DNA from: Rhizobium leguminosarum bv. viciae USDA 2370
Lineage (GTDB): Bacteria; Pseudomonadota; Alphaproteobacteria; Rhizobiales; Rhizobiaceae
DNA length: 64,000 nucleotides
NCBI RefSeq assembly: GCF_002008365.1
Contig: NZ_MRDL01000001.1
Coordinates: 124,001-188,000 of the forward strand
Direction: 5' to 3'
Shown: positions 1 through 8,148 of the stretch, piece by piece
Numbering within the stretch: the first letter of the stretch is position 1
Layout: every line of letters begins with the position of its first letter
Notes under the pieces: generated by a model
The model's input: the letters and a program-made list of their open reading frames with translations, nothing else
Database searches by the model: none
What the model was told of the DNA's origin: nothing
Position numbers and translations under genes: made by a program

Positions 1-1107
1 GACGGCCGCCGCATCGAACACGGCGTGATTCTGAAGGTGATCTCGACCAATATCTGCGGCTCCGATCAGCACATGGTCCGCGGCCGCACGACGGCGATGC
101 CGGGCCTGGTCCTCGGTCATGAAATCACCGGCGAGATCATCGAAAAAGGCGTCGACGTCGAAATGCTCGATATCGGCGATATCGTCTCGGTGCCGTTTAA
201 TGTCGCCTGCGGCCGCTGCCGCTGCTGCAAATCCCAGGATACGGGCGTCTGCCTGACGGTAAATCCGTCGCGCGCCGGCGGTGCCTATGGCTATGTCGAC
301 ATGGGTGGCTGGATCGGCGGACAGGCGCGTTACGTCACCATTCCCTACGCCGATTTCAACCTGCTGAAAATTCCCGATCGGGACAAAGCCATGGCGAAGA
401 TCCGCGATCTCACCATGCTTTCCGACATTCTGCCCACCGGCTTCCATGGCGCAGTGCGTGCAGGTGTTGGGGTCGGCTCGACCGTCTATGTCGCCGGTGC
501 CGGCCCTGTCGGCCTTGCGGCTGCGGCTTCGGCTCGCATTCTCGGCGCTGCTGTCGTGATGATCGGTGATTTCAACAAGGACCGTCTGGCGCATGCGGCG
601 AAGGTCGGTTTCGAACCGATCGACCTGTCGAAGAGCGACCGTCTCGGCGACATGATCGCGCAGGTCGTCGGCACCAATGAGGTGGACAGCGCCATCGATG
701 CGGTCGGCTTCGAGGCACGCGGCCACTCGGGCGGCGAACAGCCGGCGATCGTGCTCAATCAGATGATGGAGATTACCCGTGCCGCGGGTTCGATCGGCAT
801 CCCCGGCCTCTACGTTACCGAGGATCCGGGCGCCGTCGACAACGCCGCCAAACACGGCAATCTGTCGCTCCGCTTCGGCCTCGGATGGGCCAAGGCGCAG
901 TCCTTCCACACCGGCCAGACTCCGGTGATCAAATATAATCGTCAGCTCATGCAGGCGATCCTCCACGACCGGCTGCCAATTGCCGATATCGTCAACGCCA
1001 AGGTCATTCCGCTCGACGATGCCGCCAATGGATATGAGAGCTTCGACCAGGGAGCGGCGACGAAATATGTCCTCGATCCGCACGGAGAGGTCGCGAAAGC
1101 CGCCTAG
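1..1107 (+). CDS. fdhA: Glutathione-independent formaldehyde dehydrogenase, 5' end cut by window
   Basis: Zinc- and NAD-dependent enzyme of the medium-chain dehydrogenase family that oxidises formaldehyde to formate without glutathione, as in Pseudomonas putida FdhA. The frame is open from base 1, so the gene starts outside the window; about 30 N-terminal residues are missing compared with the usual ~400. Visible are the catalytic zinc region (NICGSD, then GHE), the structural zinc cysteines in VACGRCRCC with a further Cys at TGVC, and the NAD-binding GAGPVGLAAAA. The long insert sequences typical of this clade (RAGGAYGYVDMGGW, FGLGWAKAQSFHTG) are present. The gene is followed by a repeat and a terminator. 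The family call is firm; the physiological aldehyde could differ. Confidence 0.9.
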   Translation, partial: DGRRIEHGVILKVISTNICGSDQHMVRGRTTAMPGLVLGHEITGEIIEKGVDVEMLDIGDIVSVPFNVACGRCRCCKSQDTGVCLTVNPSRAGGAYGYVDMGGWIGGQARYVTIPYADFNLLKIPDRDKAMAKIRDLTMLSDILPTGFHGAVRAGVGVGSTVYVAGAGPVGLAAAASARILGAAVVMIGDFNKDRLAHAAKVGFEPIDLSKSDRLGDMIAQVVGTNEVDSAIDAVGFEARGHSGGEQPAIVLNQMMEITRAAGSIGIPGLYVTEDPGAVDNAAKHGNLSLRFGLGWAKAQSFHTGQTPVIKYNRQLMQAILHDRLPIADIVNAKVIPLDDAANGYESFDQGAATKYVLDPHGEVAKAA

Positions 1108-1209
1108 AGCAATTCCAGCAAAAGCGCGTAGCGGTTTTGCGTCCGGAATTGCGAGAAAACAAAGGGATAGAGCATTTCCGTGATTCGAAGAAAAACGGAA
1201 ATGCTCTAG
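1106..1209. repeat. Rhizobial intergenic repeat with two nested palindromes
   Basis: Directly after fdhA. First palindrome: GCAATTCC (1109-1116) pairs with GGAATTGC (1145-1152). Second: AGAGCATTTCCGT (1169-1181) pairs perfectly with ACGGAAATGCTCT (1195-1207). From memory, near-identical blocks occur many times in Rhizobium genomes (RIME-like mosaic elements); I cannot count copies here and see only this one in the window. Confidence 0.7.
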
Positions 1210-1239
1210 CGACTACGACTGAGGACTTTACCTGATAGG

Positions 1240-1264
1240 AATGGCCGGCGGAAAGCCGGCCATT
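1240..1264. terminator. Bidirectional terminator hairpin between convergent genes
   Basis: A perfect 10-bp stem, AATGGCCGGC (1240-1249) with GCCGGCCATT (1255-1264), and a GGAAA loop. It lies between the end of fdhA and the stop of the convergent binding-protein gene. There is no long T run, so efficiency is uncertain. Confidence 0.65.
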
Positions 1265-1293
1265 CTGCATCGCACAACGATTTGATTGACGAA

Positions 1294-2100
1294 CTACTGG
1301 ATGCTGAACGGGAAATATTTTGCGTTGATCATGTCGTAGGTCCCGTCCGCCTTGATGCTCTTCAACGCTTCGTTCAGGCGCGCAAGACGCTCCTTGTCAT
1401 CGAGGCGCAGCGCGATGCCGGCACCCTCACCGAAGTATGTGATGTCGACCAGATCCGGTCCTTTGAACTCGCAGCAGCTTCCTGCCTTGGTGTTGGCAAT
1501 CCAGTCGTAGATGGCGAGTTTATCCTCGAGGATAATGTCGACGCTCCCGTCCGCCAGACCCTTGTACAATTCCGGCGAAGACCGAAACACCTTCTTTTTC
1601 ATTTCCGGATAAAGATGGTTGGCATAGGATTCCTGCGCTGTCGACGATGTCACCCCAAGAATTTTATCGTCGAGGGCGGCGGGGCTGACATCGCTGATCG
1701 ACGAATCCTTCCGGGCGATGAACACAGACGGGCTGTTGTAGTATTTTTCAGTGAAGGCAACCTTTTGACGCCGCTCAAGGCTCATCGACATGGATGAGAT
1801 GATCGCGTCGTATTTGTCGGCAACGAGATCGGGGATAATGTCGTCCCACTTCTCGATGATAAATTGGCATTCGAACTTGCCAACCTCGCACAGCGCATTG
1901 GCAATATCGATGTCGAAGCCCTGAAGTTTGTTATTTGCATCGAGATAGTTGAAGGGCGGAAATGCACCTTCGACGGCAATTCTCATTGGCATGCGATCTT
2001 GCGCGGCCACCTCAAGCGGCGAGGTCGCGGCCAAAAAAATACCCATCCCGCCCGCCATCAGCGCTCCGCGCAGTATAGTCTGAATGGATATGCGCAACAT
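1294..2100 (-). CDS. Polar amino-acid ABC transporter substrate-binding protein (orphan)
   Basis: Family 3 periplasmic binding protein (PBPb fold), 268 residues, of the lysine/arginine/ornithine or glutamine type. The start at 2100 (MLRISIQT) is chosen because GAGGAG lies about 9 bases upstream; an upstream in-frame start at 2139 has no such site. A signal peptide of about 33 residues ends near VAAQ. Family hallmarks follow: MRIAVEGAFPPFNY, GFDIDIANALC and KWDDIIPDLVADKYDAIISS. No permease or ATPase gene is adjacent, so it must share a membrane complex encoded elsewhere or act as a sensor or scavenging protein. The ligand cannot be read from sequence. Confidence 0.85.
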   Translation of the reverse strand: MLRISIQTILRGALMAGGMGIFLAATSPLEVAAQDRMPMRIAVEGAFPPFNYLDANNKLQGFDIDIANALCEVGKFECQFIIEKWDDIIPDLVADKYDAIISSMSMSLERRQKVAFTEKYYNSPSVFIARKDSSISDVSPAALDDKILGVTSSTAQESYANHLYPEMKKKVFRSSPELYKGLADGSVDIILEDKLAIYDWIANTKAGSCCEFKGPDLVDITYFGEGAGIALRLDDKERLARLNEALKSIKADGTYDMINAKYFPFSIQ

Positions 2101-2202
2101 CGTCGGGAGCTCCTCGGGGAATAGTCGATCTCGCCCCATAGTGCGCCGCAGCCTTTAATTCTACGTGAACGCTTCTTTGTTAGCGTCGGCCAATGCGCCC
2201 GT

Positions 2203-4572
2203 GTGGTGGTGTTCAGGGGTCTAGGCTTGCAGATCGTTCTTCCTTCCAGCTCCAAGACGTTTCAGCAATCCTGGATTGCCTCGGGAAGAATTCTGTTTCT
2301 GATTGCCGTCAGCGGACTTGGAGCGATCGGACTTGTTGTACTCTCGGCGCTCTGGGCAGGAACCGAAAGCGATGCTGCCGCCCTTGATCGACAGCGCCAG
2401 CTTGTGAATGCCCGCCTGCGGGAACAGGTCGATCAAGTCGCCCATGTCATCGGCCAGTTCGGCAACGGCTACCTCACACGTGTTTATCCGGCTGCCCGGT
2501 CAAGCGGAGGTTCCTCCAGCCTCGATGCCGTTCTGACAGCGGCCGCCGGGAGTGCGATCAGCCAGACCGCAATGTCCGCCTTCGGCTACGATCAGGCCTT
2601 TGTCGTCGACGAGAAGGCTCAACTGCTGATGCTGGCGGACGCCCAAACGGAAAAGCGTTATCGCTGGATGAAGCCTCTCTTTTTGCCTCTGCTTCAGGAT
2701 GCCCGCCTCGGGGTGAGACCAGGCGCGGTTTCCAACGAAAGAACGCCGTCCTCGATGGAAAGCCGCCTTGCGAGCCCAGGACGCTCCAACACTGCGTTGG
2801 CCAATCTGATGCGGCTGGAAGGTCGGCCGACGATCGTCGGCGTCGTCGCCATCAACGATCCCGAAGAGGGGCAACGGCAGACGATGCGGCAATTCCTGAT
2901 CGTCGTGCGGTTTATCGATGGTGCGGCGCTGGACGAATTGAGCCGGCAACAGGGCCTCAACGGCGCGCGCTTCGCGCGCACAGCCGATGCAGACGAAAAC
3001 GAGGTTGCCTTCCAGATCGACGCCACGGCAAATGGCGAACCGATCGGCTTCATCGTATGGCGGCCCGATCTTCCAGGCTCGAGAGTGATCGGCCGATTGA
3101 TGCCGGCGCTTTCGATTGCCGCCCTGGTGATCGCGATCCTGTTCTCGGTTTTGCTGGTGCGCCTGCGAAGCAGCCTCGGCGAGTTGAGAAAAAGCGAGCT
3201 GCATGCAAGACAGCTTGCCTTGCATGACGTGCTCACGAGCCTTCCCAACCGCGCTTTGTTCGCGATGAGGTTCGACGAGTGCCTGGCCGAGACGAAGAAT
3301 TCGGCCGAGCGCTCGGCAGTCGCGCTTCTCGATCTCGACCGCTTCAAGGCCGTGAACGACACGTTCGGCCATGCCGCCGGCGATGAACTCATCAGGATGG
3401 CTGCGGAGCGGATCCACTCCCTGCTTCGTCCGGGCGACACGCTTGCCCGGCTCGGAGGGGACGAATTCGCCCTGCTTCTCCGGGACATCAAAGACCATGA
3501 TCAGGTTTTGCCTGTAATATGCGACGCGATCGTTGCCGAACTTGGCAAGCCCTTCCCGCTTTTGAGGGGCGAGGCGGTCGCACGGGTCGGCGGCTCGATC
3601 GGCGTGACCGTCGTGCCGGACGCCGGGCGGAATGCCGACGACATCATGCGCTACGCCGACGTCGCGCTGTACGAGGCAAAGATGGGCGGCAGAGGCCAGT
3701 GGCGCGTCTATTCACCGTCCATGGACGGCGGCAGGAATGCGCACGACATTCTCAAGAACGAATTGCGGGAAGTTCTGGCCAAAGGCACGGCCTCATCCGC
3801 TGACGGTCCACAATCCGACCCGATTGCGAACAAGCCGGACTTCGGATCGCTCGAAGTCTACTACCAAACGGTACATCGCGCCGAGGGCGGCGGATACTCG
3901 GCGTCGGGCGCGGAGGCTCTCGTGCGTTGGCGTCACAGTCAGCGCGGACTATTGACGCCTGCCAGCTTCATCCCTGTCGCCGAGGAGGGCGGCCTCATCG
4001 ACGCTCTCGGTTTCTGGGTATTGCGCGAAGCCTGCAGAGCCGCCTGCAAATGGCCTGAAAACACATTTGTTGCGGTCAACGTGTCTCCCGCCCAGTTGAG
4101 AAGACCAAATTTTGCCGAGGAAGTATTCGCCGTGCTCCAGGAGAGCGGCCTGCCGCCGTCCCGGCTCGAGCTCGAGCTCACCGAGTCCTCGCTCATCGAG
4201 GATAACTCGGACGTCTATACGGTGCTGAAGTCGCTGCGCAGCCAAGGTGTTCAGATTTCGCTCGATGATTTCGGCACCGGCTTTTCATGTCTCAGCCATC
4301 TGCTACGCTTCGATATTGACCGCATCAAGATTGATCGTTCGTTCGTCTCACAGCTCGGCACGAAAGCCAACGGGGCGGCCATCATTGGCGCCATCGTCGC
4401 GCTTAGCCGCAACCTCGGTATCTCGACGACGGCTGAAGGGGTCGAAACCGAATATCAACGCGACTTTCTGGCCGCCCTCGGCTGCACCGACCTCCAAGGC
4501 TACTTTTTCTCCAAACCGGTTCCTCTTCGCGAACTTGATAGTTTCCGGACAGCTGAGAGCGCTGTCGCCTGA
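2203..4572 (+). CDS. Membrane-bound c-di-GMP protein with CHASE4-like sensor, GGDEF and EAL domains
   Basis: Up to 789 residues. A first membrane segment lies near residues 28-50, an extracytoplasmic CHASE4-like sensor spans about 55-295, and a second membrane segment about 296-320. GGDEF domain: intact GGDEF at residues 418-422, preceded five residues upstream by RPGD, the RxxD inhibitory site. EAL domain: EAL at 571-573 and DDFGTGFS further on, with the usual metal and catalytic context. Both halves therefore look catalytically competent for synthesis and hydrolysis of c-di-GMP. The start is uncertain: GTG at 2203 lacks a clear ribosome site, while TTG at 2227 follows AGGGG. It is divergent from the neighbouring binding-protein gene, so a shared signal is possible but unproven. 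Confidence 0.9.
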   Translation: MVVFRGLGLQIVLPSSSKTFQQSWIASGRILFLIAVSGLGAIGLVVLSALWAGTESDAAALDRQRQLVNARLREQVDQVAHVIGQFGNGYLTRVYPAARSSGGSSSLDAVLTAAAGSAISQTAMSAFGYDQAFVVDEKAQLLMLADAQTEKRYRWMKPLFLPLLQDARLGVRPGAVSNERTPSSMESRLASPGRSNTALANLMRLEGRPTIVGVVAINDPEEGQRQTMRQFLIVVRFIDGAALDELSRQQGLNGARFARTADADENEVAFQIDATANGEPIGFIVWRPDLPGSRVIGRLMPALSIAALVIAILFSVLLVRLRSSLGELRKSELHARQLALHDVLTSLPNRALFAMRFDECLAETKNSAERSAVALLDLDRFKAVNDTFGHAAGDELIRMAAERIHSLLRPGDTLARLGGDEFALLLRDIKDHDQVLPVICDAIVAELGKPFPLLRGEAVARVGGSIGVTVVPDAGRNADDIMRYADVALYEAKMGGRGQWRVYSPSMDGGRNAHDILKNELREVLAKGTASSADGPQSDPIANKPDFGSLEVYYQTVHRAEGGGYSASGAEALVRWRHSQRGLLTPASFIPVAEEGGLIDALGFWVLREACRAACKWPENTFVAVNVSPAQLRRPNFAEEVFAVLQESGLPPSRLELELTESSLIEDNSDVYTVLKSLRSQGVQISLDDFGTGFSCLSHLLRFDIDRIKIDRSFVSQLGTKANGAAIIGAIVALSRNLGISTTAEGVETEYQRDFLAALGCTDLQGYFFSKPVPLRELDSFRTAESAVA

Positions 4573-4652
4573 GAGGCCTCTGATCTTCCGCTGGTTAGGG
4601 GAACTTTCACCCCGCGCCGCGGTTGACGCCCGAAGACCGAGTGGAGGATGTG

Positions 4653-5237
4653 ATGGGCGAGGTCGGGGAGTGGCGGCACCTTTGCGTCGATATGCAGCGG
4701 ATGTTTGCCGAAGACACGCCGTGGCACGTTCCCTGGATGGCACGGATCTCTCCCCAGATCGAAGAGCTGGCCAGGCGGCACTCGTCGCGAACGATCTTTA
4801 CCCGCTTCCTGCCACCGGAGCATGCCGACGACATGCCGGGGAAATGGCGGGATTATTACCAGAAATGGTGGATGATGACGGGTGAGCATCTTCCGCGCGG
4901 ATTCATCGATCTCGCCCCATCGCTGGCGTCGTTGGTTCCACCGGCAAGGCACTTCGACAAGCGCACCTATTCCCCCTGGATTGACGGCCGCCTGCATCCG
5001 ATCCTTCAATCGGAGCGGGTCGATACCCTTATTATAACGGGTGGTGAAACGGATGTATGCGTGCTGGCCACGACGCTCGGCGCAATCGATCTCGCCTATC
5101 GTGTCATCGTGCTGAAGGACGCCGTCTGCAGCGGCGCCGACGATACGCATGACGCGTCACTGGAACTTCTGCATGATCGGTTCTCCGTGCAGCTTGAACT
5201 CATGAAGACCGAAGAATTTTTGAGCGAGTTTGGCTAG
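4653..5237 (+). CDS. Isochorismatase-family cysteine hydrolase
   Basis: 194 residues. The family hydrolyses amide or vinyl-ether bonds through an Asp-Lys-Cys triad. Here the Asp is in HLCVDMQRMF, the Lys in HFDKRTYS and the Cys in GETDVCV. The start at ATG 4653 is preferred because GGAGG sits five bases upstream; an in-frame TTG at 4623 has nothing comparable. It follows the GGDEF/EAL gene by about 80 bases on the same strand. The longer DMPGKWRDYYQKWW segment separates it from the two biuret-hydrolase-like paralogues at 15.0 and 18.3 kb. Substrate unknown. Confidence 0.8.
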   Translation: MGEVGEWRHLCVDMQRMFAEDTPWHVPWMARISPQIEELARRHSSRTIFTRFLPPEHADDMPGKWRDYYQKWWMMTGEHLPRGFIDLAPSLASLVPPARHFDKRTYSPWIDGRLHPILQSERVDTLIITGGETDVCVLATTLGAIDLAYRVIVLKDAVCSGADDTHDASLELLHDRFSVQLELMKTEEFLSEFG

Positions 5238-5316
5238 AGCCTGGTGTGGCGATACAGCCTCCACAGCAATACTGCTCATCGCCACGAATGACATGGAGAT
5301 GACCGAGAGGTCGGCC

Positions 5317-6378
5317 TTAGCGTTTGCCGATCGACGGACTAAACACCATGAGGCTCAGGATTTCAAAGAGCACCTGTGCTGCGGCGTGCGCTGTGTTGGT
5401 CGTTGCGTCATATTGCGGGGCAACTTCGACGACGTCACCGCCCACCAGGTTTATCCCTTTCAGCCCGCGTATCAGTTCAAGGACTTCACGCGTGGTCAAT
5501 CCACCGACCTCGGGCGTGCCCGTGCCGGGCGCAAAGCTCGGATCGAGGCTGTCGACGTCGAAGGAAAGATAGGTCGGGCCGTCGCCGACGATGGATTTTG
5601 CCTTGGCAACCACGGCCGCAATCCCCATTCCGCTGATGTCCTCTGCGTGGATCACGGTCATTCCCGACGCATAGGAGAATTCCCACAAATATTCCGCCGA
5701 ACCACGGATGCCAATCTGGATTGTCCGTGTCGGATCGAGCACGCCGTCCAGCACCGCATTGCGGAACGGCCCGCCGTGATGAAACTTCGTCTGATCAAAA
5801 GCGCCGCTTGTATCGCAGTGGGCATCAATATGAATGAGGCCGACCGGTTGCTGCCGACCGATGGCCTTCAAAATCGGGTGGCTGATGGAATGATCGCCTC
5901 CAACGGAAAGCGGGGCAACGCCGGCATCGACGATCTGGCCGATGCGCTTTTCGATGTCGTCATGGCTGAGTTCCAGCCGGTAGCGGCTTTGGAACGATAT
6001 GTCGCCGATATCGGCGACCCGAAGATCGAAGACCGGCGCCGTGGCAAGGACGTGATTGTAGGGGCCGATCCTTTCGATGGCACGAAGTGCTCTCGGTCCG
6101 AAACGCGAGCCTGGACGATTGGTGACGCCAAGGTCCATGGGGATCCCGGTGATTGCAACCTGGAGATTGCCGAAATCCGGATCCTCGGCTGCGACCTGCA
6201 TGTAGGGTGCGCTGAGGAAGGTCGGCACTCCGGCGTATGGCGCCAGTCTCGTGCCGCTCTTGGAGATGATCTTCTCCGCCACTTTGCGAAACTTCTCATC
6301 GAATATCTCGCCGCCATTGGCGTCTGCAAATTCTGCGCGCAGCTGTTCCAGCCGCGTTTTGTCCCACACCATGCGCAT
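5317..6378 (-). CDS. Arginase/agmatinase-family ureohydrolase
   Basis: 353 residues, a binuclear manganese enzyme that releases urea from a guanidino compound. All six metal ligands are visible: H163 in GGDHS, D185/H187/D189 in IDAHCD, and D274/D276 in SFDVDSLDP. The start at 6378 (MRMVWDK) follows GGAG; longer upstream extensions are not needed. Sequence length and the GVTNRPGSRFGPRALR segment fit the agmatinase/guanidinobutyrase/guanidinopropionase branch rather than true arginase. It is divergent from an aminotransferase, which would suit degradation of a guanidino acid or amine. The exact substrate is not determinable here, so no gene symbol is given. Confidence 0.85.
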   Translation of the reverse strand: MRMVWDKTRLEQLRAEFADANGGEIFDEKFRKVAEKIISKSGTRLAPYAGVPTFLSAPYMQVAAEDPDFGNLQVAITGIPMDLGVTNRPGSRFGPRALRAIERIGPYNHVLATAPVFDLRVADIGDISFQSRYRLELSHDDIEKRIGQIVDAGVAPLSVGGDHSISHPILKAIGRQQPVGLIHIDAHCDTSGAFDQTKFHHGGPFRNAVLDGVLDPTRTIQIGIRGSAEYLWEFSYASGMTVIHAEDISGMGIAAVVAKAKSIVGDGPTYLSFDVDSLDPSFAPGTGTPEVGGLTTREVLELIRGLKGINLVGGDVVEVAPQYDATTNTAHAAAQVLFEILSLMVFSPSIGKR

Positions 6379-6425
6379 GCATCTCCGCTTCAGGTCCGTC
6401 TCGTCAGACAAAGAGGTTGAGAAAA

Positions 6426-6454
6426 CAATTGGTATCGTTGTAGCAATCGGTATC
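6426..6454. promoter_or_regulatory. Tandem direct repeat in a divergent promoter region
   Basis: CAATTGGTATC (6426-6436) recurs as CAATCGGTATC (6444-6454), an 18-bp period, in the 90-bp gap between the ureohydrolase and the aminotransferase. Two half sites on nearly the same DNA face suggest an operator for a dimeric regulator. No regulator gene is adjacent. Confidence 0.35.
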
Positions 6455-6468
6455 AAAGAGAAATCGAC

Positions 6469-7632
6469 ATGATCGCTGCAAAACCCAACTCGCTCGTTGC
6501 CCGCCTCTCTGCCCCGCCCATTCCTTCCGTCGTCGCCTGGAGCCGCGAATACAAAGGAGAAAAAGGGCCGCTCATCGATTTGTCGCAAGCCGTGCCCGGC
6601 TATCCTGCGCATCCGGAGATGCTTCGGCTTCTTGCCGAGGCGGCCGGACAACAGGCGATGACGGGATACGGGCCGATCGAGGGCGAACCTCTGTTGCGCA
6701 AGACCTACGCGGCTCACATTGCCGAGCTTTACGGCGCCGACCTTTCCGCCGGTAATATCCACATTACCGCCGGCTGCAATCAGGCGTTCATGTGCGCAGC
6801 GATCGCGCTTGCGGGCGCCGGCGATACCGTAGCACTAACCAATCCCTTCTATTTCAATCACGATACGACGCTGTCGATGCTGGGGATCGGGCGTCGATTG
6901 GTCGATTGCGACGCCGCCGCCGGCTTTCTTCCCGATCTGAGTTCGGCCGAGGCTGCACTTGCGGCCGGCGCGAAGATACTTGCCATCGTGACACCCAACA
7001 ATCCCACCGGAGCCGTGTATCCACCCAGCCTGCTTCACAAGCTTTTTGTGCTCTGCCGGAAATACGGCGCCTGGCTGATCCTCGACGAAACCTATCGCGA
7101 TTTTCTTGGCGAGGATTACGGGCCGCCGCACTCCCTTCTGTCCGAGCCGGGCTGGGAGGACACGCTCGTTCTTCTCTACAGCTTCTCGAAATCCTTCTGC
7201 ATTCCCGGTCACAGACTGGGTGCAATCACGGCAGGCCCCAAACTCATCGCCGAGATCGCCAAGGTGATGGACAATATGCAGATCTGCGCGCCGCGTTCGG
7301 CTCAGATCGCCGTTGCATCGGCGATCCCGGCACTCGCTGAGTGGCGAGCCGGTAACCAGCTGGAGATCACTCGCCGTGCGGATGCGTTGAGGCTGGTCTT
7401 TTCCGGGCTGCCGGATTGGGAGATCGCCGCGATCGGCGCCTATTTCGCCTTTGTCCGCCATCCCTACGCTGATCGATCATCTTCAGAGGTTGCCGAAAAA
7501 CTCGCCAAGGAATCCGGCATTGTTTGTTTGCCCGGAGCCTATTTCGGGGAAGGGCAGGAGCGCTACCTCAGACTTGCCTTTGCCAACGCGGATGTCGCCT
7601 CGATAAAGCTATTGTCCGAGCGCCTTCGATAG
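6469..7632 (+). CDS. PLP-dependent aminotransferase, class I/II
   Basis: 387 residues, fold type I. The PLP-binding lysine is K241 in SFSKSF. The NNPTG loop (TPNNPTGAVY) and LDETYRDF, whose Asp contacts the pyridine nitrogen, are intact. The conserved GYGPIEGEPLLRKTYA segment and C-terminal RYLRLAFAN, holding the carboxylate-binding arginine, are present. The start is ATG 6469, 90 bases from the divergent ureohydrolase. Its 3' end overlaps the convergent flavin reductase gene by 24 bases. It probably acts on an amino acid or the amine product of the neighbouring ureohydrolase reaction; this is inference from position only. Confidence 0.85.
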   Translation: MIAAKPNSLVARLSAPPIPSVVAWSREYKGEKGPLIDLSQAVPGYPAHPEMLRLLAEAAGQQAMTGYGPIEGEPLLRKTYAAHIAELYGADLSAGNIHITAGCNQAFMCAAIALAGAGDTVALTNPFYFNHDTTLSMLGIGRRLVDCDAAAGFLPDLSSAEAALAAGAKILAIVTPNNPTGAVYPPSLLHKLFVLCRKYGAWLILDETYRDFLGEDYGPPHSLLSEPGWEDTLVLLYSFSKSFCIPGHRLGAITAGPKLIAEIAKVMDNMQICAPRSAQIAVASAIPALAEWRAGNQLEITRRADALRLVFSGLPDWEIAAIGAYFAFVRHPYADRSSSEVAEKLAKESGIVCLPGAYFGEGQERYLRLAFANADVASIKLLSERLR

Positions 7633-8148
7633 ACGGTTTTGATCAACCTCCGCCGGAAGTTGGTGATAACCACCGCGCCAGTAAAGCAACGGTCCTATGC
7701 CCTGCCGAATTTCAATCGCGCAGACATGTCCGACCAAAATGGCATGGGAATTGTAGTGGAATGCGGTTTCGAGCTTGCAGTCCAGGACCGTCAGGGCATT
7801 TTCAAGGACCGCCGCGCCGGTCTTGAGGCGATACCATCCGGCGTTGCCGTAGCGTTCGGCACCCTTTCGCCCGTCAAGACCGGCAAAGGATTGCGCCACC
7901 TGCTCCTGGTCGGCAGCGAGCACGTTGACACAAAAGCAGCCGTATTGCTGCAGTGCCGGCCATGAGGAAGACGCGCGGTTGACACTGACGATGACGGAAG
8001 GCAACTCCGCCGAAAGCGAGGAGACCGACGTTGCGGTGAAGCCGGTGCGGTCTCTACCGTCGCCGACCGTAATCACGCTGACCGCACCCGCCAGATGACG
8101 CATCGAAAGCTTGAAGTCCGCCTCGCTGATCAAAGCCTCGGCACTCAT
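7609..8148 (-). CDS. NAD(P)H:FMN flavin reductase, oxygenase small component
   Basis: 179 residues of the flavin-reductase-like, FMN-binding split-barrel family (HpaC/DszD type), supplying reduced FMN. Characteristic segments are HLAGAVSVITVGDG near the N-terminus, GFTATSVSSLSAELPSVIVSVNR and a C-terminal GPLLYWRGGYHQL. Its start overlaps the stop of the upstream monooxygenase gene by four bases (ATGA), implying translational coupling. Together they form a two-component flavin-dependent monooxygenase. Confidence 0.87.
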   Translation of the reverse strand: MSAEALISEADFKLSMRHLAGAVSVITVGDGRDRTGFTATSVSSLSAELPSVIVSVNRASSSWPALQQYGCFCVNVLAADQEQVAQSFAGLDGRKGAERYGNAGWYRLKTGAAVLENALTVLDCKLETAFHYNSHAILVGHVCAIEIRQGIGPLLYWRGGYHQLPAEVDQNRLSKALGQ

